From Metapseudomonas resinovorans DSM 21078 (GTDB lineage: Bacteria > Pseudomonadota > Gammaproteobacteria > Pseudomonadales > Pseudomonadaceae), in assembly GCF_000423545.1 (NCBI RefSeq), contig NZ_KE384030.1, positions 248,001-312,000 on the forward strand: 64,000 nucleotides of DNA, in the 5' to 3' direction. Below the pieces are notes generated by a model that made no database searches, was not told the origin of the DNA, and worked only from the letters and a program-made list of their open reading frames with translations. The first letter of the stretch is position 1; each line of letters begins with the position of its first letter. The position numbers were made by a program, and so were the translations under genes. Below are positions 17,126 to 26,286 of the stretch, in pieces.

Positions 17126-17492
17126 GGATCGGGCAGTCGGGCCGGTGATCGCCCTGGCAGTGGTCCACCAATTCCTGAAGGGTGTCACGCAGGCCCGCCA
17201 GCTCGGCGATCTTGCGGTTCAGTGCTTCGATATGGTCACGGGCCAGCGACTTCACATCGGCGCTGGCGCGCTGGCGGTCCTGCCAGAGCTCAAGTAAACG
17301 TCCCACTTCCTCCAGCGAGAAGCCCAGGTCCCGCGAGCGTTTGATGAAGGCGAGGGTATGCAGGTCCTGGGCGCTGTACTGGCGGTAGCCGCTGTCGGTG
17401 CGTCCGGCCTCCGGCAGCAGGCCGATGCCTTCGTAATAGCGGATCATCTTTGCGGTAAGCCCGCTTTTCTTGGCGGCTTGGCCGATGTTCAT
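17091..17492 (-). CDS. cueR: Copper-responsive MerR-family activator CueR
   Basis: 133 residues. The N-terminal MerR helix-turn-helix is MNIGQAAKKSGLTAKMIRYY, followed by the dimerisation helix. The C-terminal copper loop holds Cys in DCPILKDLESGGCC, matching the two-cysteine Cu(I) site of CueR. It activates copA and copZ by untwisting 19 bp spacer promoters; two such promoters are present at 19992-20022 and 20445-20475. The start at 17492 is the canonical MNIGQAA. It overlaps the end of the convergent EamA gene by 35 bp. Confidence 0.92.
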   Translation of the reverse strand: MNIGQAAKKSGLTAKMIRYYEGIGLLPEAGRTDSGYRQYSAQDLHTLAFIKRSRDLGFSLEEVGRLLELWQDRQRASADVKSLARDHIEALNRKIAELAGLRDTLQELVDHCQGDHRPDCPILKDLESGGCCH

Positions 17493-17521
17493 TGGCGTTT
17501 CCTCTGTTGCGGTCCCTCGAC

Positions 17522-17571
17522 CGTAGGCGCGAGCTTGCTCGCGAACCTTCGCCAGCAAGCTGGCTCCCACG
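17522..17571. repeat. REPIN (diverged)
   Basis: GTAGGCGCGAGCTTGCTCGCG (from 17523) opposes CCAGCAAGCTGGCTCCCAC (to 17570). The arms belong to slightly different REP variants. It lies between the copA stop and the cueR start. Confidence 0.75.
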
Positions 17572-17580
17572 GAGCAGGGT

Positions 17581-19965
17581 TCATTCTTCAGGCTTCCAGG
17601 TTTTCAGCAGCAGCGCATTACTCACCACGCTGACGCTGGACAGCGCCATGGCGGCGCCCGCTACCACCGGGCTGAGCAGGCCGGCGGCGGCCAGGGGAAT
17701 GCCGATCAGGTTGTAGATGAAGGCCCAGAACAGGTTCTGGCGGATCTTCGCATAGGTGCGCCGCGAGATATCCAGGGCCGCCGGCACCAGGCGCGGGTCG
17801 CCGCGCATCAGGGTGATGCCGGCCGCGTGCATGGCCACGTCCGTGCCGCTGCCCATGGCGATGCCGACGTCGGCAGCGGCCAGGGCCGGGGCGTCGTTGA
17901 TACCGTCGCCGACCATGGCGACCACGACTCCGTTGGCCTTGAGCGCGGCCACGGTGGCCGCCTTGTCGGCGGGGAGCACCTCGGCATGGACCGAGTCGAT
18001 ACCCAGCGCCTCGGCCACCACCCGCGCGCTGCCACGGTTGTCGCCGGTGATCAGGTGGCTGTGGATATTCCGCTTGCGCAGGGCCTCTACGGCTTCGGCC
18101 GCGCCGTCCTTCAGCGTGTCGCCGAAGGCGAACAGGCCGAGCACGCGCTGCTCAGGCTTCAACTCCAGCAGCCACGACAGGGTGCGGCCCTCGGCTTCCC
18201 ACGCCGTGGCGTAGTTGGTCAACTCACCGGCCGCGAGTTTCTGTTCGTCCAGCAAGCGACGATTGCCCAAGGCCAGCAGGCGGTCGTTCACCCGTCCTTG
18301 AATGCCGCGCCCGGCGAGGGCCTGGCTGGCCTCAACGACGGGGGGTTCCAGGTGGCGTTCGGCGCAGGCGTCCAGCACCGCCTTGGCCAATGGGTGTTCA
18401 CTGCCGCGCTGCAGGGCGCCGGCCAGTTGCAGCAGCTGATCTTCATTGCCATCCAGCGCCGCCAGGTGGGCGATGCGCGGGCTGCCGGAGGTCAGGGTGC
18501 CGGTCTTGTCGAAGGCCACCGCCTGCACGGCATGTGCGACTTCCAGGGCTTCGGCGTCCTTGATCAGGATGCCGTGGCGCGCCGCCACGCCGGTACCGGC
18601 CATGATGGCGGTGGGGGTGGCCAGGCCGAGTGCGCAAGGGCAGGCGATGACCAGCACGGCCACGGCGTTGATCAAGGCGGTCTCGACGCTGGCGCCGGCA
18701 AGCAGCCAGCCGGCCAGGGTGGCGAAGGCGATCAGCAGCACGGCCGGGACGAATACCTGGCTGACCCGGTCCACCAGTTTCTGGATCGGCGCCTTGGCCG
18801 CCTGGGCGTCTTCTACCAGGCGGATGATCCGCGCCAGCACGGTTTCGCCGCCAAGGGCCGTGGTGCGTACCAGCAACCGGCCTTCACCGTTGATGGCGCC
18901 AGCAGTGACGCGATCGCCGGGTTGTTTGGGCACGGGCAGGCTCTCGCCGCTGATCAAGGCTTCGTCGGCATGGCTCAGGCCTTCGTTCACCTCGCCGTCA
19001 GCGGGGAAGCGCTCTCCGGGCTTGACCACCAGCAGGTCGCCCAGTTGCAAGGCGGCGATGGCGACGTCTTCCTCCCTGCCTTCTACAAGACGGGTGGCGC
19101 GTTCCGGGCGCAGGGCTTCCAGTGCGCGAATGGCCGCGCTGGTCTGGCGTTTGGCGCGGCTTTCCAGGTACTTGCCCAGCAGCACCAGGGCGATTACCAC
19201 GGCTGACGCCTCGAAATAGAGGTGCGGCGTGTGGCCGGGATGGGCCGCCCACCATTGATAGAGGCTCAGGCCGTAACCGGCGCTGGTGCCGATGGCCACC
19301 AACAGGTCCATGTTGCCGGCGCCGGCTTTCACCGCCTTCCAGGCCGCGCGATAGAAGCGTGCGCCGAGGATGAACTGCACGGGGGTGGCCAGGGCGAACT
19401 GTGCCCAGGCCGGTAGCATCCAGTGCAAGCCGAACCCTTCCAGCAGCATTGGCACCACCAATGGCAGGGCGAGGGCGAGGGCGATCAGGACCGCCCAGCG
19501 CTCCCGACGCAGGCGGGTTTCGGCGTCGTCTACGGGCGGGTGGGCATCGTCCACCAGGCTGGCGGAATAGCCGGCGGCCTCCACGGCCTGGATCAGACGC
19601 TCGTTGTCGGGTTGGCCGAAGAGCTGCAAATGGGCACGTTCGCTGGCCAGGTTCACCGTCACTTCAGCGACCCCCGGCACCTTGCGCAGGGCACGTTCGA
19701 CGCGACCGACGCAACTGGCGCAGGTCATGCCGCCGATGGCCAGTTCCAGGCGCTGGGCGGGTACCCGGTAGCCCGCGGCCTCCACCGCCGCCACCAGGGC
19801 CGGCAGGCTTTCGCCGGGGGCCTGGACGCGGGCGTGTTCAGTGGCCAGGTTGACGCTGGCGGCCTGCACGCCCGGCACTTTGGCCAGGGCGCGCTCGACA
19901 CGGCCTGCGCAACTGGCGCAGGTCATGCCTGATATGGGCAGGTCGAAGGCGGTTGGGTTGGTCAT
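17581..19965 (-). CDS. copA: Cu(I)-exporting P1B-type ATPase CopA
   Basis: A 794-residue P-type ATPase. Two N-terminal heavy-metal domains carry GMTCASC at about residues 13-19 and 79-85. The transmembrane copper site is CPC at 442-444, the phosphorylated Asp is D486 in DKTGTLT, the SEHPLAKAV motif gives the HP pair, and the hinge is [11 protein letters not shown]. It pumps cytoplasmic Cu(I) to the periplasm. Transcription starts from a CueR-type promoter just upstream. Full length and intact. Copper homeostasis may matter for the copper-dependent LPMO at 45694, but that link is only inference. Confidence 0.95.
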   Translation of the reverse strand: MTNPTAFDLPISGMTCASCAGRVERALAKVPGVQAASVNLATEHARVQAPGESLPALVAAVEAAGYRVPAQRLELAIGGMTCASCVGRVERALRKVPGVAEVTVNLASERAHLQLFGQPDNERLIQAVEAAGYSASLVDDAHPPVDDAETRLRRERWAVLIALALALPLVVPMLLEGFGLHWMLPAWAQFALATPVQFILGARFYRAAWKAVKAGAGNMDLLVAIGTSAGYGLSLYQWWAAHPGHTPHLYFEASAVVIALVLLGKYLESRAKRQTSAAIRALEALRPERATRLVEGREEDVAIAALQLGDLLVVKPGERFPADGEVNEGLSHADEALISGESLPVPKQPGDRVTAGAINGEGRLLVRTTALGGETVLARIIRLVEDAQAAKAPIQKLVDRVSQVFVPAVLLIAFATLAGWLLAGASVETALINAVAVLVIACPCALGLATPTAIMAGTGVAARHGILIKDAEALEVAHAVQAVAFDKTGTLTSGSPRIAHLAALDGNEDQLLQLAGALQRGSEHPLAKAVLDACAERHLEPPVVEASQALAGRGIQGRVNDRLLALGNRRLLDEQKLAAGELTNYATAWEAEGRTLSWLLELKPEQRVLGLFAFGDTLKDGAAEAVEALRKRNIHSHLITGDNRGSARVVAEALGIDSVHAEVLPADKAATVAALKANGVVVAMVGDGINDAPALAAADVGIAMGSGTDVAMHAAGITLMRGDPRLVPAALDISRRTYAKIRQNLFWAFIYNLIGIPLAAAGLLSPVVAGAAMALSSVSVVSNALLLKTWKPEE

Positions 19966-19991
19966 GGGCTGATCCTCCTAATCTGCGGACT

Positions 19992-20022
19992 AGGATCAAC
20001 CTTGACACGAGGGAAAGGTCAA
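19992..20022 (-). promoter_or_regulatory. CueR-dependent copA promoter
   Basis: On the minus strand, -35 TTGACC (20017-20022) and -10 GATCCT (19992-19997) are separated by 19 bp, the long spacer of MerR-type promoters. The spacer holds the dyad ACCTT.CC.....(T)CAAGGT (19999-20019), matching CueR boxes. Confidence 0.85.
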
Positions 20023-20026
20023 GAGG

Positions 20027-20398
20027 TCACTGGACCGCAGTGGTCGGCACCAGATAGAGGCCTTGCGTGCTTTGCGCCAGCCGGTATTTGCGCACCTCGC
20101 CGGCCATCAAGGTAATGCTCTGGTTTCGGAGTTGCTCGACACCCGGCTTGCAGGGACCTGGACCCAGCAGGCTGAGGCGGATCGACAGGCGCCCGGGCGG
20201 CAGGTTGAAGGAAACGATCTGTCCTTGCACCAGCCGCGCAGCCAACTGGTCCTCCAGGTAGAGGCCGACGTCGCAGGCAGTGGCCAGCTCCAGCCGTTCG
20301 CGGGAGACGATCAGTACGCCGTAATCGATGGGTGGCTGGGCCTGGGCCAGCAGCGGGGCGGTCAGCAGGCCGAGAAGGGCAGGGCGGAGGCCGTACAT
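20027..20398 (-). CDS. Periplasmic protein of unknown function
   Basis: A 123-residue protein. Residues 1-20 form a signal peptide (LLGLLTAPLLAQAQ, cleavage after AQA). The mature domain is beta-rich with two cysteines (about residues 42 and 85). I do not recognise the family. It resembles short beta-sandwich proteins annotated as hypothetical in Pseudomonas copA-copZ intervals. ATG 20398 follows an AGGAG-like site. It lies between copA and copZ, divergent from copZ, so a role in metal handling is possible from position alone. Confidence 0.65.
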   Translation of the reverse strand: MYGLRPALLGLLTAPLLAQAQPPIDYGVLIVSRERLELATACDVGLYLEDQLAARLVQGQIVSFNLPPGRLSIRLSLLGPGPCKPGVEQLRNQSITLMAGEVRKYRLAQSTQGLYLVPTTAVQ

Positions 20399-20444
20399 GG
20401 CGGAGTTCTCCTGCAAGATGTTCAACCCAGTGTAGGAGCAGCCC

Positions 20445-20475
20445 TTGACCTTGCCACCGTGGAAAGGATGAGACT
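20445..20475 (+). promoter_or_regulatory. CueR-dependent copZ promoter
   Basis: -35 TTGACC (20445-20450) and -10 GAGACT (20470-20475) are 19 bp apart, with dyad ACCTTGCC...GG.AAGG in the spacer. It shows the same layout as the copA promoter, 33 bp before the copZ ATG. Confidence 0.82.
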
Positions 20476-20507
20476 GGCGCCAGGTTCCACTCACAAGGAG
20501 AACGACC

Positions 20508-20705
20508 ATGCAGGTATTCAAGGTTCAAGGCATGTCTTGCGGGCACTGCGTCCGCGCCGTTACCCAGGCCGTGCAGGCCCATGACCAGGCCGCCGAGGTA
20601 CAGGTGGATCTGGCGGCCGGCGAGGTACGTGTTGCCACCCGGTTGGCGGAAGAACAGGTGCTGGAGGCGATTCGCGAAGAGGGCTATCAGGCTGAGCCGG
20701 CCTGA
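20508..20705 (+). CDS. copZ: Copper chaperone CopZ
   Basis: A 65-residue single heavy-metal-associated domain. The copper-binding motif GMSCGHC lies at residues 8-14, and the ferredoxin-like fold ends EEGYQAEPA. It carries Cu(I) to CopA and buffers it in the cytoplasm. AAGGAG precedes the ATG. It has its own CueR promoter and terminator. Confidence 0.93.
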   Translation: MQVFKVQGMSCGHCVRAVTQAVQAHDQAAEVQVDLAAGEVRVATRLAEEQVLEAIREEGYQAEPA

Positions 20706-20729
20706 TAGCCCGTCCGTTGGATGATTTCG

Positions 20730-20750
20730 GGGCAGCTTCGCTGCCCTTTT
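20730..20750 (+). terminator. Rho-independent terminator of copZ
   Basis: GGGCAGC / GCTGCCC with a TTC loop, then TTTT. Confidence 0.85.
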
Positions 20751-20927
20751 GCGAATGAATTGGCGATGTCTGCGTTAGCTGTTGCGAGAGACTTCCCAGC
20801 GGGCCAAGAGCCTTGTAGGAGCTGGCTTGCCAGCGAAGCGGGGCCATTCGCTGGCAAGCCAGCTCCTACGGGCAATGCAGCTGCCTGCAACACGCAATGC
20901 AGAGAGAGCTATTTCAATCGCCATTCG
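20751..20927. repeat. Dispersed REP-ended element, copy A (with nested REPIN)
   Basis: It shares TCTGCGTTAG.TGTTGCGAG with the copies at 34695 and 51544. Its right part, TGC.TGCAACACG..ATGCAGA, matches the 51544 copy. A REPIN at 20815-20869 interrupts it. The outer edges resemble REP cores GCGAATGAATT and ATTTCAATCGCC. Confidence 0.75.
20815..20869. repeat. REPIN nested in dispersed element
   Basis: GTAGGAGCTGGCTTGCCAGC.. (20815-20837) and its exact reverse complement (20847-20869) surround a 9 bp loop. Confidence 0.92.
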
Positions 20928-21011
20928 AACCACAGGTTCGCCATTCGAGCCTCATGGGTCGGCTGCGCCGCCCTTGGCCAATGGATCCACCTCCACGCAT
21001 TGAGCCCGTAA

Positions 21012-21632
21012 TCAGTCCCAGTCCTTCACCAGCCCGCGGAACAGCGCGTCCACCATGGGTTCGGCATCCTGCAGCGGGTCGAACAGCCGCGGGTCGCGGG
21101 TCCAGTCGCTGAACAGACCGATAACCAGGGCGTGGACCGCCCGGGACGCGTGCAACGGCTTGATGCCCGGGCGCAGTCGTTCGCGGCAGGCAGGGCGGTC
21201 GAACAGGGCCTCGCACAGCTGGATGAACTGGTCGACGAAGGCATAGTGGCGCTCTTCGGCCTCCCGCAGTTCCTCGGTGAACTCACAGCGATGCAGCAGG
21301 ATGTTGAAGATGCGCTTGCGCTGCTCATCCCGCGCCAGGTTGATGATGGCCTCCAGGCAGAGGTCGCGCAGGGACAGCATCGGGTCCTGGCCATTGCAGC
21401 CGCACAGGCGGTCGATCATCTGTTCCTGGGGCAGGCGCACCTGGGACAGCATTTCGTGGAACAAGTGGGCCTTGTTCTGGAAATGCCAGTAGACCGCGCC
21501 ACGGGTCACCCCGGCGGCGCGCGCGATCTGTTCCAGGGACGTATGCGCCACGCCGTTTTCCAGGAAAAGGTGCTCGGCAGCGTCGAGGATTGCGACTCGG
21601 GTTTTCTCAGCTTCTTCTTTTGTTCTGCGCAT
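21012..21632 (-). CDS. TetR-family repressor, TtgR/AcrR-like
   Basis: 206 residues. The N-terminal helix-turn-helix lies in the LEQIARAAGVTRGAVYWHF segment (about residues 32-50). The MRRTKEEAEKTR opening and the RKRIFNILLHRCEFTEEL segment are typical of TtgR/AcrR/MtrR-type repressors of RND pumps, which release DNA when bound to drugs. It is divergent from the RND operon (gap 144 bp), and a good TtgR-like operator lies in that gap. Confidence 0.88.
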   Translation of the reverse strand: MRRTKEEAEKTRVAILDAAEHLFLENGVAHTSLEQIARAAGVTRGAVYWHFQNKAHLFHEMLSQVRLPQEQMIDRLCGCNGQDPMLSLRDLCLEAIINLARDEQRKRIFNILLHRCEFTEELREAEERHYAFVDQFIQLCEALFDRPACRERLRPGIKPLHASRAVHALVIGLFSDWTRDPRLFDPLQDAEPMVDALFRGLVKDWD

Positions 21633-21677
21633 AGCAGTTGGGCCAATACTGTCTAGGCTTCTTGTTGGGGAGCGGAG

Positions 21678-21698
21678 TGTACCGATTTTGCTGGTACA
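21678..21698. promoter_or_regulatory. Inverted repeat in repressor/efflux intergenic region
   Basis: TGTACC, nine bases, GGTACA: a perfect 6 bp dyad within the divergent promoter region. It could be a second regulator site. Confidence 0.45.
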
Positions 21699-21703
21699 TG
21701 ACC

Positions 21704-21728
21704 TTTACAGACACGAATGAATGTATAG
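21704..21728 (+). promoter_or_regulatory. Probable TtgR-like operator
   Basis: TTTACAGACACGAATGAATG followed by TATAG closely follows the known Pseudomonas TtgR operator core (TTTACA.ACA...ATGAATGTA). It lies 49 bp upstream of the adaptor gene start and 72 bp upstream of the repressor start. Confidence 0.7.
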
Positions 21729-21776
21729 TTCAGCGCTTGATTCTTTTGCCGACTCGGCACCGTATGGAGACGCCTC

Positions 21777-22952
21777 ATGCCGTTTGCTCGAAACCTTTCC
21801 TTCAGCCTTGCACTATTCGTCGCAAGTACCAGTTTTTTTGGCCTTGCGGGCGCAGCTGATGCACCGGGTGGCGCGCCGCCGGCTCCGGAGGTGGTCGTGG
21901 AAACCGCCAAGGCCGCTCCGCTTCCGCTGATTCTCGAGTATGCCGGGCGCACAGCGGGCTTTCGCGAGGTGGAGGTCCGTGCCCAGGTTAGCGGCATCCT
22001 CCAGCAGCGGACCTACACCGAAGGCAGCCGGGTGAAGCAGGGACAAGTGCTGTTCCGCATCGACCCGCGCACCTACGAGGCGGCTCTGGCGCGGGCCAAG
22101 GGGGCCTTGGCGCAGGAGCAGGCGCGTTACCGCCAGACCGAGCGCGACCTCAAGCGTACCCGCGAGCTGCAGAAGAAGGGCTTCGCCAGCGAGAGCGAAC
22201 TGGATAACGCGATTTCCAACTTCGAACAGAGCAAGGCCAACGTCGAGGCGGCACAAGCCGAGGTGAAGGCCCGGCAGATCGACCTCGACTACACCACGGT
22301 GGAAGCCCCCATCTCCGGCATGACCAGCAAGGAGACCCGGTCCGAAGGCAGCCTGGTGGTAGCCGGCGACCCGAACGGCAGCCTGCTGACCCAACTCACC
22401 CAGCTCGATCCCATCTACGTCAACTTCGCCTACCCGGACACCGAAGCCGAGCGCCTGCGCGACGGCGTGAAGAACGGCAAGGTCGAGCTGCCTCCGGACG
22501 GCCTGCTCAGCGCGGACCTGAAGTTCGGCGACGGTTCCACCTACCCGCTCTCCGGCCGGGTCGACTTCACCGACAGCTTCGTCAACACAGGCACTGGCAC
22601 CGTAAGCGCCCGGGCCGTGGTACCCAACCCGGAACAGAAACTGCTGCCCGGCATGTTCGTGCGAGTGCTGGTGAAGGGCTTCACCCGTCCGCAGGCCATT
22701 ACCCTGCCTGAACGCGCCCTGGCCCAAGGACCGCGCGGCACCTTCGTCTATGTGGTCGACCAGGACGGCATGGCGCGCGTGCGCCAGGTCAAGACCGGCG
22801 ATACCCGCGATGGCCGCTGGGTGATCGAGTCCGGTGTTACGGCTGGCGACAGGGTGATAGTCGAGGGCCTGCCCAAGGTACGCCCCGACTCGCCGGTGAA
22901 GGCGGTCGAGGCCAGCCAGGCGCCTGCCGACCAAACCTCAAAGAAATCCTGA
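21777..22952 (+). CDS. RND efflux periplasmic adaptor subunit
   Basis: A 391-residue membrane fusion protein. Residues 1-26 form a signal peptide ([10 protein letters not shown]) without a lipobox Cys. Then come the lipoyl half ([20 protein letters not shown]), a coiled-coil hairpin (about 105-165) and the beta-barrel part ([14 protein letters not shown]). It bridges the inner-membrane pump and an outer-membrane channel. It is the first gene of an operon with the pump gene 13 bp later. The absence of a lipobox separates it from TtgA and MexA, so no gene symbol is assigned. Confidence 0.9.
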   Translation: MPFARNLSFSLALFVASTSFFGLAGAADAPGGAPPAPEVVVETAKAAPLPLILEYAGRTAGFREVEVRAQVSGILQQRTYTEGSRVKQGQVLFRIDPRTYEAALARAKGALAQEQARYRQTERDLKRTRELQKKGFASESELDNAISNFEQSKANVEAAQAEVKARQIDLDYTTVEAPISGMTSKETRSEGSLVVAGDPNGSLLTQLTQLDPIYVNFAYPDTEAERLRDGVKNGKVELPPDGLLSADLKFGDGSTYPLSGRVDFTDSFVNTGTGTVSARAVVPNPEQKLLPGMFVRVLVKGFTRPQAITLPERALAQGPRGTFVYVVDQDGMARVRQVKTGDTRDGRWVIESGVTAGDRVIVEGLPKVRPDSPVKAVEASQAPADQTSKKS

Positions 22953-22965
22953 AGGAGCGCCTAAC

Positions 22966-25900
22966 GTGATCTCGCGCTTCTTTATCGATCGCCCTGTCTT
23001 TGCCGCGGTCATCTCCATCGTCATCGTGCTTGCCGGCCTCGCCGCCATGCGCGCACTGCCCATCGCCCAGTACCCGGAAATCCTTCCGCCGCAGGTTTCG
23101 GTTTCGGCCGTGTATCCCGGTGCCAGTTCGCAGGTGATCGCCGAAACCGTCGCCGCGCCCCTGGAACAGGAAATCAACGGCGTGGAGGGCATGATCTATC
23201 AGCTGTCCAACTCCGACAGCAGCGGCGCCATGAGCCTGACTGTGTACTTCGAGGTGGGGCGCGATCCGGACCAGGCCACCATCGACGTCAACAACAAGGT
23301 CCAGGCCGCACTGGCCAAGCTGCCGGAAGAAGTGCGCCGGCAGGGTGTGAAGGTCGAGAAGAAATCCTCCGACATCCTCCAGGTGGTCACCCTCTATTCG
23401 CCGGACAACTCCCGCGATCCGATCTTCATCAGCAACTACGCGCTGATCAACGTCATCGACGAGCTGAAGCGGATTCCTGGCGTGGGGGATGCCAGCCAGT
23501 TCGGCTCCAAGGACTACTCCATGCGCATCTGGCTGCGGCCGGACAAGCTGGCGCAGTACGATCTCACCCCCACGGATGTGGTCAACGCCATCCGCGAGCA
23601 GAACTCCCAGTTCGCCGCCGGCAGCTTTGGTCAGCAGCCGCTGAATCAGGCGCAGGACTTCACCTACACCGTCACCACCCAGGGCCGCTTCACCGATCCC
23701 AAGGAGTTCGAGAGCGTCATCCTGCGCTCCGACGCCACTGGCGCCAGCCTGTTGCTGAAAGATGTGGCGCGGGTCGAGCTGGGGGCCCAGGACTACTCCT
23801 TGATGACCTCGCTGAACGGCCAGCAGAACGCCGCCTTCGGTATCTACTTGCAACCAGGCGCCAACGCCCTGGACACCGCCGAAGCGGTGAGGTCCACCAT
23901 GGAGCGGCTGGCCAAGCGCTTCCCCGAAGGCATCACCTACAAGATCCCTTACGACACCACCAAGTTCGTCGAAGTCTCCATCGAAGAGGTGATCCACACC
24001 TTCTTCGAGGCCCTGGTACTGGTGGTGCTGGTGGTCTTCATCTTCCTGCAGAACTGGCGTGCCACGCTGATCCCGGTGCTGGCGATCCCGGTGTCGTTGA
24101 TCGGTACCTTCGCCGGCATGTACATGCTCGGGTTCTCCATCAACCTGCTGACCCTGTTCGGCATGGTGCTGGCGATTGGTATCGTGGTGGACGACGCCAT
24201 CGTGGTGATCGAGAACGTCGAACGGGTGATGGCGACCAAGAAGATCGGCCCGCGTGAGGCGGCCATCGAAGCCATGGAGGAGGTGACTGGCCCGATCGTC
24301 GCCATCGTGCTGGTGCTCTGTGCGGTGTTCATCCCGGTAGGCTTTCTCGGCGGCCTGGCCGGACAGATGTACCAGCAGTTCGCGATCACCATCGCGGTCT
24401 CGGTGGTGATCTCCGGTATCGTCGCCCTGACCTTGTCGCCGGCCCTCTGCGCCCTGATGCTCAAACCCGGCCATGGTGAGCCGGCCGCCCCATTCCGCTG
24501 GTTCAACACCTTCTTCGAGCGCATGACCTCAGGCTATGGCGCTGGCGTTCAGTTCTTCCTCAAGCGTTCGCTGATCGGCCTGGTGCTGTTCGGTGGGATG
24601 ATCGCGCTGATGGTCGTGCTGTTCGGCCGGGTACCCGGCTCCCTGGTGCCCGACGAGGACCAGGGCTATGTGCTCAATGCCTATTTCTTGCCGCCCGCCG
24701 CGTCCCTGACCCGCACCGAGGAAGTCACCAGCGCCGTCACCGAGGAATTGATGGAGCATCCAGCGGTACAGGATGTGGTCACCTTCGCCGGTTTCGACAT
24801 TCTCACCTTCGGTACTCGCAGCAACGCCGGGGTGTCCTTCGTGCCGCTGAAGGACTGGAGCGAGCGCACCACGCCCGAGCTGGACGCGCGCAACCTGACG
24901 CACACCTTCATGGCCATGGCCGCCGGGCAGAAGGATGCCGTGGTGATGACCTTCAACCCGCCGCCGATTTCCGGTATGAGCACAACCGGCGGCTTCGAGG
25001 CCTATATCCAGGACCGTAGCGGCGGTACCGTGCAGCAGCTGGAAGGCGTAGTGCAGAAGTTCGTCGCGGCAGCGGCCAAGCGGCCAGAACTGGCCGGGGT
25101 CAACACCACCTTCAATGCCAGCGTGCCGCAGTACTACATCGACCTTGATCGCACCAAGGCTCGCGCCCTGGGCGTGGCCATCAACGATGTGTTCACGGCC
25201 ATGCAGTCGACGTTCGGCAGCTATTACGTCAACGACTTCACCCTCTACGGGCGTACCTGGCAGGTGAGCCTGCAGTCGGAACCGGAGTTCCGCCGCAAAC
25301 CGGAGGACCTGAGCCAGGTCTACGTGCGCTCAGCCAGCGATGACCTCGTCCCGCTGTCATCCCTGGTTCGGGTGGAGCGCATCCTCGGCCCGGACTCCTA
25401 CGCCCGCTTCAACGTCTACCCGGCAGCCAAGATCCTCGGCGGACCGGCGCCGGGCTACAGTTCCGGCCAGGCGCTGGAGGCCATGCAGGCAGTGGCGGAC
25501 GAAGTACTCGGTGAAGACTACACCCTCGGCTGGATCGGTTCGGCCTTTCAGGAGCTGGCGTCCCATGGCTCCGGCAGTATCGCGTTCGTTTTCGGCCTGA
25601 TCATGGTGTTCCTGATCCTCGCCGCCCAGTACGAACGCTGGACCCTCCCGTTGGCGGTGGTCACCGCGGTGCCCTTCGCCGTGTTCGGCGCCATCCTCGC
25701 GGTGTGGCTGCGCGGCATCCAGAACGACGTGTACTTCCAGGTCGGCCTGGTGACCCTGATCGGCCTGGGGGCGAAGAACGCCATCCTGATCGTCGAGTTC
25801 GCGGTCTTGTGTCGCGAACAGGGCATGAAGCCTGCGCAGGCGGCGCTGGAGGCTGCCAAGCTGCGCTTCCGGCCGATCGTGATGACCTCCCTGGCCTTCA

Positions 25901-26106
25901 TCCTTGGTTGCGTGCCGTTGGCCATCAGTTCGGGTGCCGGTTCGGCAAGCCGCCATTCCATCGGTACCGGGGTGATCGGCGGCATGCTCGCTGCGACCCT
26001 GCTGGCGACCTTCCTCATCCCCATGTTCTTCATGCTGGTGGAGCAGGCCTCGGAATGGCTGGACCGCAAGAAAGCGCCCAAGGCCGAGCAGGCCCATGAG
26101 GGTTAG
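22966..26106 (+). CDS. RND multidrug efflux pump, inner-membrane transporter (HAE1)
   Basis: 1046 residues, normal for the family; twelve transmembrane helices with two large periplasmic loops. The N-terminus [20 protein letters not shown] is typical of the hydrophobe/amphiphile exporters. The proton-relay Asp pair is visible in [19 protein letters not shown] of TM4. It starts with GTG at 22966 after AAGGAGCGC. No outer-membrane channel gene follows, so the pump probably borrows an OprM-type channel encoded elsewhere. Substrates cannot be read from sequence. Confidence 0.92.
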   Translation: MISRFFIDRPVFAAVISIVIVLAGLAAMRALPIAQYPEILPPQVSVSAVYPGASSQVIAETVAAPLEQEINGVEGMIYQLSNSDSSGAMSLTVYFEVGRDPDQATIDVNNKVQAALAKLPEEVRRQGVKVEKKSSDILQVVTLYSPDNSRDPIFISNYALINVIDELKRIPGVGDASQFGSKDYSMRIWLRPDKLAQYDLTPTDVVNAIREQNSQFAAGSFGQQPLNQAQDFTYTVTTQGRFTDPKEFESVILRSDATGASLLLKDVARVELGAQDYSLMTSLNGQQNAAFGIYLQPGANALDTAEAVRSTMERLAKRFPEGITYKIPYDTTKFVEVSIEEVIHTFFEALVLVVLVVFIFLQNWRATLIPVLAIPVSLIGTFAGMYMLGFSINLLTLFGMVLAIGIVVDDAIVVIENVERVMATKKIGPREAAIEAMEEVTGPIVAIVLVLCAVFIPVGFLGGLAGQMYQQFAITIAVSVVISGIVALTLSPALCALMLKPGHGEPAAPFRWFNTFFERMTSGYGAGVQFFLKRSLIGLVLFGGMIALMVVLFGRVPGSLVPDEDQGYVLNAYFLPPAASLTRTEEVTSAVTEELMEHPAVQDVVTFAGFDILTFGTRSNAGVSFVPLKDWSERTTPELDARNLTHTFMAMAAGQKDAVVMTFNPPPISGMSTTGGFEAYIQDRSGGTVQQLEGVVQKFVAAAAKRPELAGVNTTFNASVPQYYIDLDRTKARALGVAINDVFTAMQSTFGSYYVNDFTLYGRTWQVSLQSEPEFRRKPEDLSQVYVRSASDDLVPLSSLVRVERILGPDSYARFNVYPAAKILGGPAPGYSSGQALEAMQAVADEVLGEDYTLGWIGSAFQELASHGSGSIAFVFGLIMVFLILAAQYERWTLPLAVVTAVPFAVFGAILAVWLRGIQNDVYFQVGLVTLIGLGAKNAILIVEFAVLCREQGMKPAQAALEAAKLRFRPIVMTSLAFILGCVPLAISSGAGSASRHSIGTGVIGGMLAATLLATFLIPMFFMLVEQASEWLDRKKAPKAEQAHEG

Positions 26107-26124
26107 GGGGCCTGTGGAAAACAT

Positions 26125-26222
26125 TGTGGGGGCGAATTCATTCGCTGATGGGCGCGCAGCGCCCATTCTCGGACTCCTGTGCCGGACCTGCCGGTCCGGT
26201 TAGCGAATGAATTCACCCCCAT
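26125..26222. repeat. REP doublet with structured spacer
   Basis: TGTGGGGGCGAATTCATTCG at 26125 opposes TAGCGAATGAATTCACCCCC at 26201-26220. The spacer holds two further hairpins (GGGCGC/GCGCCC and CCGGAC/GTCCGG). Confidence 0.85.
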
Positions 26223-26286
26223 AGAAGAGCCTCTCCGCCGCGGTCCCCTTTACCCCTGTTACTATCTGGCGCCTTAACCGCAAGGG

